DNA of 64,000 nt from Hymenobacter sp. BT18 (GTDB lineage Bacteria > Bacteroidota > Bacteroidia > Cytophagales > Hymenobacteraceae). The position numbers were made by a program, and so were the translations under genes. Under the pieces are notes generated by a model. That model worked only from the letters and a program-made list of their open reading frames with translations. It was not told the DNA's origin and did no database searches. Below are positions 25,846 to 33,167 of the stretch, piece after piece. The stretch is from contig NZ_CP050954.1 of the NCBI RefSeq assembly GCF_012273015.1, positions 992,001-1,056,000 on the forward strand, read 5' to 3'. Each line of letters begins with the position of its first letter. Within the stretch, counting starts at the first letter, position 1.

Positions 25846-28221
25846 CTACTTGTCGCGGATCATGCGGCAGCCGTAGACGCCGCCGGCGGTTTTGCCAGGG
25901 TGAGCCTGCAGCTTCACGACCACGCTGGTTTTGCCTTTGGTAAGGGCGGCGGGCAGGGCGTAGGCCTCCTCGAAGTACTGGCCAGGCTTGTTGTTTTCGA
26001 GCACCTGCGTGGCCACTTTCTGGCCATCCACCAGCACGTCGAAGGCGCGGTTGTAGGCGTCGCTGCCCCAGTATTTGATGAGGAGCTGGTGGGTGGCCTT
26101 GGGGTCGGTTTTCAGGCGGAAGGCGAAGTAGCCGCCGTCGGTGGCGTGGCGCCACTTGTTGCCGTTGGCGTCGCCGGCCACGGAGTTCTGGCTGGTAAGC
26201 TCATGGTCGCGCTCCGGCTGCATTTCCCCGATGCGCAGCTCGTCGGTGGTGCGGGCGGCCAACTCCCGCTGGCGCAGCCGCTCGGCCTCAAACTCGGCCT
26301 GGCGGACAGCCCACTGGGCGGGTGTGAACTGGTCCCAATACACGTTGTAGTACTCGTCGTAAACCTGGTAGAACGGCACCAGCCGCACGGGCTGCGGCTG
26401 GCTGAGCTGGCTGACTTCAAACGCCACCGCCTGCTGGTCAACCGGCTTCACATAGCTGCTGATTGCGGGTTGGGTGGTAACAAGCACGGGGGCACCTTTC
26501 TGCGCGTCGGGGGCCTGCTTTCCGAGCTGACCGGCCAGCAGCCAGGGACCGTAGAGCATAGCCAGGCGCTGCTGGTTGTCGGGCAGGGCTTCGGTGTAGA
26601 GACTCTTGGGCAGCACGATTTCCACCTGGTCGCCGGAGCGCCACTTGCGGTTTAGCACTACGTAGCCATCGGCGCCTGCTTTGGCTTCTACTACTTTGCC
26701 GTTGAGCCGCAGCTTCAGGCCGCCCGTAGCCCAGCCGGGCTGGCGCAGCTTCAGAGGGAACTTGGTGGCTTTGCGGGCCTGCACGGTCAGGCGCACAGTG
26801 TCGGCGGCCGGGAAGCGGGAATCTTGGCGTATTGTCACGCTTTTCTCTTTCCACTGCAGCTCCGAGGGCACGTAGAGGTTCACGTAGAGGCTTTCATCCT
26901 GGCCCCGGAAGTAGATGCCTTCCCCGTACTTCACGTGGTTTTCCATGCCCGTGCCGGTGCAGCACCAAAACGACTCGGTGGGCGTGTTGTAGGATTTCTT
27001 TCCCCCGGCTACCAGCGGCACAAAGTAGCACATCATGCCCGTTTCCTGGTTTTGGGAGGCCAGAATGTGGTTGTAGAGTCCCCGCTCGTAGTAGTCGGCG
27101 AGGGTGGCGGTGGGCTGCCAGGCAAACAGGTGCCGGGTCAGCTTAAGCATGTTGTAGGTGTTGCAGGTTTCGGTGGTTTCCATGTTCAGCCGGTCCGCGA
27201 GCTTGTCGGGCGCGCCCAGGTGCTCATGGTCGCTGTTGCCGCCGTTGGCGTAGGAGCGGTGCCGGACAATGGCGTCCCAGAAGAACTCGGACGTCGTTTT
27301 CTCGGCAGTATTACCCGTCAGCTCATACTGCTGGGCTGCTCCCAGAATCTTCGGGATCTGGGTGTTGGCATGCTTGCCGGTTAGCTCGTCGCGGCGCTGG
27401 GCCAGGGGGCTCAGGATGGCCTGGTGGTTGAAGCGGTAGGAAAGCGTGAGGTACTTTTTGTCGGCGGTGAGGGCGTACACGCTAGCCAGCGCGTCGTTCA
27501 TGCCTCCGTGCTCACAGGCCAGCATCTGCTGCATCTGGGCTTCGGAGAGGTTGCGCACTTCATCATCTACCCAGTCGGCCAGCTTGATGGCCACGGTTTT
27601 GGCCTGCTCGTTGTCGGTGTACAGGTACGCATCTACCAGGCCGGCCAGCACCTTATGCACGGTGTACCAGGGCACCCAGCCGCCGTTCAGGTCGAAGCCG
27701 CTGGAGCGGATGTCGCCCCGCTTGATTTCGGCAAACAGCTGGTCTTCCTTCGGGATGCCGCCCACGTAGCCGGTCTGGCGCTTGTCCTGGCACAACGCCA
27801 GCTCCTGCACCATGTAGTCGACACGCTGCTTGAACTTCACGTCACCCGTGGAGGCGTACGCCAGCGCACAGGCGGCCAGGTAATGCCCCAGCGAGTGGCC
27901 CGAAATGCCCTGGCTTTCCCAGCCCCCGTACTCCTTGCCCTTGGCCGGCAGCCCGGCGTTCTGGCGGAAGCGGGCCAGCAGTCGGTCGGGCTCCAGGTCC
28001 AGCAGATAGCGCACGTCGCGCTCCTGCGCCGCCTTAAACGGACTTTCGAGCAGGCGCACGTCGCGTAGCGGAAACGCGTAGGCCTGCACCAGCACCACCG
28101 GCTCCACCTTGATTTTGGGGTTGCGCCACTCCGGCGCGTACGACTGCGCCGCCCCGGGCCCAGCCGCCAGCAACAGCGCGGCGCTAGTCAGCAGCCAAGT
28201 GGAAACATGTTTGTTTCTCAT
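25846..28221 (-). CDS. GH127 beta-L-arabinofuranosidase
   Basis: 791-aa exported hydrolase (signal peptide LLTSAALLLAAGPGAAQ). The (alpha/alpha)6 catalytic domain shows SGHSLGHYLAACALAY, NGGWVPWYTVHKVLAGL, the Glu/Cys motif METTETCNTYNMLKL (about residue 350) and FWCCTGTGMENHVKYGEGIY (about 421) with adjacent cysteines. In characterised GH127 enzymes these Cys and Glu residues bind zinc and one Cys is the nucleophile. C-terminal beta-domains (about 530-791) follow, the last resembling a carbohydrate-binding or DUF4986-type region. It would remove beta-linked L-arabinofuranose from hydroxyproline-rich plant glycoproteins or oligosaccharides, complementing the alpha-arabinosidases here. Confidence 0.9.
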   Translation of the reverse strand: MRNKHVSTWLLTSAALLLAAGPGAAQSYAPEWRNPKIKVEPVVLVQAYAFPLRDVRLLESPFKAAQERDVRYLLDLEPDRLLARFRQNAGLPAKGKEYGGWESQGISGHSLGHYLAACALAYASTGDVKFKQRVDYMVQELALCQDKRQTGYVGGIPKEDQLFAEIKRGDIRSSGFDLNGGWVPWYTVHKVLAGLVDAYLYTDNEQAKTVAIKLADWVDDEVRNLSEAQMQQMLACEHGGMNDALASVYALTADKKYLTLSYRFNHQAILSPLAQRRDELTGKHANTQIPKILGAAQQYELTGNTAEKTTSEFFWDAIVRHRSYANGGNSDHEHLGAPDKLADRLNMETTETCNTYNMLKLTRHLFAWQPTATLADYYERGLYNHILASQNQETGMMCYFVPLVAGGKKSYNTPTESFWCCTGTGMENHVKYGEGIYFRGQDESLYVNLYVPSELQWKEKSVTIRQDSRFPAADTVRLTVQARKATKFPLKLRQPGWATGGLKLRLNGKVVEAKAGADGYVVLNRKWRSGDQVEIVLPKSLYTEALPDNQQRLAMLYGPWLLAGQLGKQAPDAQKGAPVLVTTQPAISSYVKPVDQQAVAFEVSQLSQPQPVRLVPFYQVYDEYYNVYWDQFTPAQWAVRQAEFEAERLRQRELAARTTDELRIGEMQPERDHELTSQNSVAGDANGNKWRHATDGGYFAFRLKTDPKATHQLLIKYWGSDAYNRAFDVLVDGQKVATQVLENNKPGQYFEEAYALPAALTKGKTSVVVKLQAHPGKTAGGVYGCRMIRDK

Positions 28222-28262
28222 AGGAAAGCAGCAGAAAGACGTTATTGTGAAGGCATAATTGG

Positions 28263-28356
28263 TGTCCTGCTGAGCGGAGTCGAAGCATCTTTACCGCTTC
28301 GTTGCCATGCTATTGATTAGCTAGCGGTAGAGATGCTTCGACAAGCTCAGCATGAC
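28263..28356. repeat. Palindromic intergenic repeat, family B, copy 4
   Basis: The arms GTCCTGCTGAGCGGAGTCGA and TTCGACAAGCTCAGCATGAC enclose GCATCTTTACCGCTTCGTTG and GCGGTAGAGATGC. It lies between two minus-strand hydrolase genes. Confidence 0.85.
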
Positions 28357-28413
28357 GAGCTGTTTTTCTTTTTCTGGCTTTTCAACTGCCCACGGCTGAA
28401 CACCAAGGGCCGG

Positions 28414-29406
28414 TTACGGCGCGGGGGCCACGCCCGCCTTGGTCATGATGACTTTCTGGATGGTACCGTCGGCGTTGTAGTACAGGTAGTCAATGCACAC
28501 GGAGCGTCGGAAGGAGCCGCCGGCGGGGCCGTTGGCGCCGTTGTGGTAGATGAAGTAGGACTTGCCCTTGAAGTCGAGAATAGCCTGGTGGTTGGTGTTG
28601 CTGTTCTCGGCCAGCTCGTTCAGAATGCCCTTGTACTCCCACGGTCCTTCGGGGCTGCGGCTCATAGCATAGGCCAGCTTCTCCGGAAATTCGGTGGCGT
28701 AAGAGAGATAGTACCAGTCGCCGCGCTTGTGCACCCAGGGCGCCTCGGTGTAGCTGGGCAGCACAATGGTGTTGATGGGCCCGTCCAGCTCCGTCATATT
28801 GGCTTTGAGCTTGGCGTAGTAGCAGCCAGTATTGCCCCAGTACAGATAGGCCTGCCCCGCGTCGTCGATAATAACCGTGGGGTCGATGTCATCAAAGAAG
28901 CTGTTCACCTTCGTGGTCATGTCGTTGGTGATGAGCGCCGAGCCGCGGGCATCCCGAAACGGCCCCAGCGGGTTGTCGGCCACGGCCACGCCAATAGCTT
29001 TGCCGGGAATAGAGCGGTGGTCGACGGTGGCGTACCAGTAGAACTTGCCGTTGCGCTCCACCACCTGCGAGGCCCAGGCATCGGCGCGGGCCCAGGTGAA
29101 GTCCGTCACGCGCAACGGTACGGGGTGCTCGGTCCAGGTCACCATATCCGGGGAGGAGTAGCACAGCCACTCCTTCATCTGGTAGCCTTCCTGTGGAAAC
29201 GGGGTTTCGTCGTGACCGGTGTAGAGGTACATTTTGCCATCGTGCACCAGCGCGGCCGGGTCGGCCGTGTACTTGTCCCGGATGATGGGGTTGCGGTTGG
29301 TAACGGGCGTCACGACCGGCGGCACGAAGGCGTCGGCCTTGTCCTTCTGGCAGGCCGACAGCAGCGCCAGGCCCGTAATCAAAGGCAGGAGCGCGTATTT
29401 TTTCAT
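28414..29406 (-). CDS. GH43 family lipoprotein, paralogue B
   Basis: 330 aa; the start at MKKYALLPLITGLALLSACQ gives a clean lipoprotein signal with lipobox LSAC, so it is probably anchored to the outer membrane. An ATG five codons upstream is the alternative. The catalytic residues are Asp49 in KYTADPAAL, the Asp in DDIDPTV and the Glu in YTEAPWVHK. It closely resembles the GH43 at 17728-18747, with long identical blocks such as EGPWEYKGILNELA and NSNTNHQAI. An exo-arabinofuranosidase or xylosidase role is likely but unproven. No LacI-type operator was seen directly upstream. Confidence 0.82.
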   Translation of the reverse strand: MKKYALLPLITGLALLSACQKDKADAFVPPVVTPVTNRNPIIRDKYTADPAALVHDGKMYLYTGHDETPFPQEGYQMKEWLCYSSPDMVTWTEHPVPLRVTDFTWARADAWASQVVERNGKFYWYATVDHRSIPGKAIGVAVADNPLGPFRDARGSALITNDMTTKVNSFFDDIDPTVIIDDAGQAYLYWGNTGCYYAKLKANMTELDGPINTIVLPSYTEAPWVHKRGDWYYLSYATEFPEKLAYAMSRSPEGPWEYKGILNELAENSNTNHQAILDFKGKSYFIYHNGANGPAGGSFRRSVCIDYLYYNADGTIQKVIMTKAGVAPAP

Positions 29407-29473
29407 GATGAGAGAAATCATCCGTTGGAGGTAAGCACGCTGACGTTTCAGGCCGACTGTGCAGTTAGTAATA

Positions 29474-31318
29474 CTATTTCTTCACCGCTGAAATCCGGTA
29501 GAAGCCCGCGCCATGGCGACGGATGTAAGGCGCAAACTCGCCCGTTACTGGTCCCAGGTTTTTGCCTGCCCATAGGTCGCGCACGGTGCAGGGGCCTTGC
29601 AGCCCCAGGCTCTCCAGGGCCACATGGACGCGGCTGGAATCGGCGGGCATGGGCCGGTACGGGTTTTTCGTGAACACCAGGAAGCGCACGGTGCCACCCG
29701 TATTCTGCGCGGCCCCGGCCTGGTCGAGGCCCACTTCGCCGCTCAGGCGGGTGAAGCCCGTTGGCAGTTCGTAGGTAATCATAGAGTTGGCGTGCGTGCC
29801 AATGCCACTGGTGTAGGTCTTTCCTCCTACCACCAGCGCGCCGCCCGACACGCTTTTGTTGGCCGTCACCTGCCCCCAGCCGGCGGTGGCCTTCTGCCAG
29901 GGCAGAGAGCTAAGCGCCACGATTTTCTGCCCATCCGAAAGCGTCAGGTTCAGCCAGTCGGCGTGGTCCCAGGCTATGTCGTCGCCCCCGTCGCTCACGT
30001 TCAGGTAGAGCTGGCGCGCCCCGGCAAGGTCGGCGGTAAGCTCCTGGCGGTGGCCAAGTGTCTGGCGCGTAATCGGGCCGCTGGCCCACACGGCCTCGGT
30101 TTCGGGCAGCAGCTCCTGGTCCTGGGCGTTGAAGACAGCCAGAAACTTGTCGCCGGTTTTGGGGTCGTCGGCGGTCCAGGCAATCAGGTCGTTCTGGCGG
30201 AACAGCTGGCGGTTGCGGGTGCTGCTGCGGTGCACGGCTAGCACTTCGGGGTTGGTGAGCAGGCGCAGGGTAAAGGCGTCGTTGCTGGGCAGGTCGCCGC
30301 CGAACATGAGCGGGGAGCGGAAAATGCTCCACAAGGTCATCAGCGTGTACTGCTCGTCGCGGCTGAAGCGCGTCAGCCGGTCGTCGCCGCGCTCGGCCCG
30401 GATGCCCAGGCGACCCAGCGGCAGCATATCGGCATCGGGAAAAGCGCCCGGCCCGATGTAGGGCGCCCAGCGGCTGCACACCTCGAAGTGTTCCTTCAGC
30501 TGCTCCCAGGAGTCCCAGAAGTCGCCCACGGTGCGCCACATGTTGGCGTGAGCAGCCACGTGGCGGGCTTCGGCAATGGGCGTTTCCCCCGGCGAAGTAC
30601 TCAGCACCATCTTGCGGCCCGACGTATCAATGGCCCGCCGGATCATCTCTACCTCCGCCTTGTGGTAGGGCGAAGACAAGTCGTCTACTTTCACAAAATC
30701 GACGCCCCAGCCGGCGTAGAGCTTGAACAGGGAGTCGTAGTATTCCTGCGCGCCGGGGCGGCCGGCCACCACCGTGTACATATCCCGCAGCCAGCCGGCC
30801 TGCCCTTCTTTGGTGTAGATGTCGGCGGCCGTGGCTTTGCTGCCGAGGATGGGCAGCTTGCGCTGCACCGCTACCACCGGCACTCCCCGCATGATGTGGA
30901 TGCCGAACTTCAGCCCCTTGGCGTGCATATAATCGGCTAGGGGCTTGAAACCCTGGCCGCCAGCTGCCGACGGGAAGCGGTTGGGCGCGGGCACGAAGCG
31001 GCCATACTGGTCGATGTTCCAGGCGGGGTCTTTCTCGTTATAGCCGTGGGCGGTGTCGTTGCCCACGTACCAGCGGATATCTACCACCACGTACTCCCAG
31101 CCGCTGCTTTTCAGGTTGCGAGCCATGTAGTCGGCATTGGCCTTCACCTCGGCTTCCGTTACGGTGGGGCCGTAGCAGTCCCAGCTGTTCCAGCCCATAG
31201 GCGGCGTGGCGGCCCACTGGTGGAAACTGGGGGTGGCGCGCTGGGCCACGGCGGGAATTGCGCCGGTGATGAGCAGCGCGCCGGCCACTGTAGTCAGTAG
31301 GTGCCGAAATTGGGGCAT
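29474..31318 (-). CDS. GH27 hydrolase with C-terminal NPCBM-like domain
   Basis: 614-aa exported enzyme (signal ending AIPAVAQ). The GH27 barrel begins TPPMGWNSWDCYGPTVTEAE, carries the nucleophile Asp in VDFVKVDDLSSP (about 209) and the acid/base Asp in FPDADMLPLGRLG (about 295). After a beta-sandwich, residues about 470-560 form an NPCBM-like module (GIGTHANSMITYELPTGFTRL). GH27 includes alpha-galactosidases and beta-L-arabinopyranosidases. Given the arabinan setting, terminal beta-L-arabinopyranose is a plausible substrate, but alpha-galactosidase activity cannot be excluded. Confidence 0.85.
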   Translation of the reverse strand: MPQFRHLLTTVAGALLITGAIPAVAQRATPSFHQWAATPPMGWNSWDCYGPTVTEAEVKANADYMARNLKSSGWEYVVVDIRWYVGNDTAHGYNEKDPAWNIDQYGRFVPAPNRFPSAAGGQGFKPLADYMHAKGLKFGIHIMRGVPVVAVQRKLPILGSKATAADIYTKEGQAGWLRDMYTVVAGRPGAQEYYDSLFKLYAGWGVDFVKVDDLSSPYHKAEVEMIRRAIDTSGRKMVLSTSPGETPIAEARHVAAHANMWRTVGDFWDSWEQLKEHFEVCSRWAPYIGPGAFPDADMLPLGRLGIRAERGDDRLTRFSRDEQYTLMTLWSIFRSPLMFGGDLPSNDAFTLRLLTNPEVLAVHRSSTRNRQLFRQNDLIAWTADDPKTGDKFLAVFNAQDQELLPETEAVWASGPITRQTLGHRQELTADLAGARQLYLNVSDGGDDIAWDHADWLNLTLSDGQKIVALSSLPWQKATAGWGQVTANKSVSGGALVVGGKTYTSGIGTHANSMITYELPTGFTRLSGEVGLDQAGAAQNTGGTVRFLVFTKNPYRPMPADSSRVHVALESLGLQGPCTVRDLWAGKNLGPVTGEFAPYIRRHGAGFYRISAVKK

Positions 31319-31546
31319 AGGCGGGTCCAGAGCTTAGCTAGCAAGTGGTAAAAACGGTGTACTCATCCGGCAACTTCGGTCCTCAGCCTGCCAAAGCCGG
31401 GCCGTATGGGCAGGCCCAGCGAAGCACCCCAAACAGAATGAGCATGACGGAGGCTAAATCAGAGGTATGCCACTCAGTCTGCCCTCCTCCCCGTTTGCGC
31501 TGCCTCCCGAAAGAATGGTTAGCAAAGCTGATAAATTTTCTTTCGA
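31319..31546. other. Upstream region of GH27 without recognised features
   Basis: First part of the 501-bp divergent space between GH27 (-) and the lectin gene (+). I see no convincing coding frame or promoter here; the regulatory elements lie further right. Confidence 0.5.
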
Positions 31547-31564
31547 TTCACAATCGATTGTGTT
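31547..31564. promoter_or_regulatory. Putative LacI-type operator in the GH27/lectin intergenic region
   Basis: Perfect 14-bp palindrome CACAATCGATTGTG at 31549-31562 with near-symmetrical flanks, identical to the centre of the transketolase operator. A -7-like TACTTTA lies 12 bp to the right (31576-31582), pointing toward the lectin gene. Confidence 0.7.
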
Positions 31565-31724
31565 TATATAATTCTTACTTTAGGCTCTCATTCCTGACTT
31601 GGTGGCGGTAAACGTAGGCGGCCGGATTATCCCAGTCCGGCTTTGCTGCTTGCAGCCTTCCCAGCCGTCCTTTTCGCGCTTTCCTGGTTACCTGGCTCAA
31701 GTAGCCCATCCTTTTCAGCCTTAC

Positions 31725-31738
31725 CACAATCGTTTGTG
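31725..31738. promoter_or_regulatory. Second putative LacI-type operator before the lectin gene
   Basis: CACAATCGTTTGTG has one mismatch from perfect symmetry and lies 176 bp right of the previous site and 82 bp before the lectin ATG. Paired sites could allow looping. Confidence 0.6.
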
Positions 31739-31819
31739 AAAGGTATTTGAGTCGCTCTTTTCCGTCGCCTTCACTTTTTTCTTAACAACTCACTTCTCAC
31801 TTTTTCACCTCCTCAACGC

Positions 31820-32665
31820 ATGAAAAAATCTGTACTCCTTGGTGCCCTGGCTACGCTTAGCCTGCTGGGCGCAAGCCACCGGACGCTGGCCCAGGCCCAG
31901 ACGCTGGTAGACGGCGGCACGTACAAAATCACCCACTTCGGCAAGGTAGACCCCACCTCAAAATCGCCGCTCTGCCTCGACGTAGACTTCGACTCGAAAG
32001 AGGCCGGGGCCAGCATCGGGCAGTGGGTCGACAACGGCTTCGATGCCCAGCGCTTTGTGCTGGAAGCGCAAACCGACGGCTCCTACAAAATACGCCACAT
32101 GGGCACTACCATGTATGTGCAGCCGGTGGGATTGGCCACGGCCGCCGGCACCAAAATCGAGCAGAACGTTTCCTCCGACAGCGACGCCCAGCGCTGGCTG
32201 ATTACCAACACCGGCAACGACCTGTTTGAGCTGATGCTGAAGGCAACTAAAGACGCCGCCAAGCCGCAGGTGTTGGAAGTGGGCTTTGCCAGTGACGTTC
32301 CGGGCGCCCGGGTCAACCTCTGGGACGACACCGACTTCGCTGAAGCCCAGCGCTGGCAGTTCACGCTGATTGCCAGCCCCACGGCTAACCGGAAAACCAA
32401 CCCCGCCGAGTTGAACGCCGAGGTATACCCCAATCCCCTCGGCCGCCACCAGGCCCTGTCGGTGAAAGTGACCACGGCCCGGGGCGGAGCCGCCGAGGTA
32501 GAGCTACTGGATGTACTGGGCCACAGAGTGCTCCGCCAGCCAGCTACTCTGCGGGCCGGCCACAACACGGTAAGCCTGAGCCGCCAGCCGCTGGCTGCCG
32601 GTATCTACATCCTGCGCGTGAGCCAGGGCAACTACATCCAGCAAACCCGTATTGTGCAGCAGTAG
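31820..32665 (+). CDS. Secreted ricin-type lectin with type IX secretion sorting domain
   Basis: 281 aa with no catalytic domain. The signal peptide MKKSVLLGALATLSLLGASH is followed by a ricin-like beta-trefoil (about 30-185) with three QxW-like endings: DAQRFVLEA, DAQRWLITN and EAQRWQFTL. The C-terminal 80 residues are a type IX (Por) secretion sorting domain (VYPNPLGRHQALSVKV ... GIYILRVSQGNYIQQTRIVQQ), so the protein should be exported to the cell surface. Two LacI-type operator sites precede it. A surface arabinan-binding role is inferred from context. Confidence 0.82.
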   Translation: MKKSVLLGALATLSLLGASHRTLAQAQTLVDGGTYKITHFGKVDPTSKSPLCLDVDFDSKEAGASIGQWVDNGFDAQRFVLEAQTDGSYKIRHMGTTMYVQPVGLATAAGTKIEQNVSSDSDAQRWLITNTGNDLFELMLKATKDAAKPQVLEVGFASDVPGARVNLWDDTDFAEAQRWQFTLIASPTANRKTNPAELNAEVYPNPLGRHQALSVKVTTARGGAAEVELLDVLGHRVLRQPATLRAGHNTVSLSRQPLAAGIYILRVSQGNYIQQTRIVQQ

Positions 32666-32713
32666 TTACACCTGTGCCGGCCGCTATATGCTGGCCGGGT
32701 TCTGCTAAAAATG

Positions 32714-32746
32714 AAAGGGCCGGTTCCTGAGAACCGGCCCTTTTGT
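32714..32746 (+). terminator. Intrinsic terminator after the lectin gene
   Basis: AAAGGGCCGGTTC and GAACCGGCCCTTT form a 13-bp perfect stem with a 4-nt loop, followed by T-rich sequence. Confidence 0.9.
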
Positions 32747-33037
32747 TGTGACGCGTCCCTGCGTTTGGGCCGATGGAGAGGTGCCTGCGTACGTTTCATC
32801 GCGGAACGACTGGAGCGGTGCCGACCAGATAAAGCCACTTCATCAACCGAAAGCCAGCGGAGCTGACGACGAGAGGCAACCGGGCGTTCCGGCACTTCTA
32901 TATCTGCCCCCTACCGCGTTTTCGCAATGCACGATAAGGATACCTGGTTGCAGCAGGGGCAGGTATTCAAACAGGGTTCCGGCCATTACTGGTTTGGAGA
33001 AAGCACGTAGCGTTAGCCGGACTAAACACGGGCAAAA
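32747..33037. other. Intergenic stretch with no recognised gene
   Basis: Lies between the lectin terminator and the nested hairpin after GH51. A 102-codon open frame here (32748-33056) starts inside the terminator flank, has no family resemblance and runs into the next hairpin; I do not call it a gene. Confidence 0.5.
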
Positions 33038-33127
33038 TAAAAGAGTGAGTATCTGACCGCGCACAGCTTGCAAAACCAGCCCCTTACCTCTGGTTTTGCC
33101 GCCCAACGGTCAGCACTCACTCTTTTT
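33038..33127. terminator. Large nested bidirectional hairpin downstream of GH51
   Basis: The outer arms AAAAGAGTGAGTATCTGACCG-like (33040-33060) and CGGTCAGCACTCACTCTTTT (33107-33126) enclose a second perfect stem GCAAAACCAG / CTGGTTTTGC (33070-33079, 33090-33099). T runs occur on both sides, so it could terminate the GH51 operon leftward and any rightward transcript. Confidence 0.75.
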
Positions 33128-33167
33128 CCCACCAGTACGTAGTTGGCTACCAACCGGTAGCGCAGAT

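Noticed and set aside
28221..28262. LacI-type operator ahead of GH127
   Set aside because: GACGTTATTGTGAAG resembles only one half-site; no second half or central CG with symmetry.
32748..33056. 102-codon frame between two terminators
   Set aside because: Starts within the flank of one terminator and ends inside the next hairpin; composition does not look like protein.
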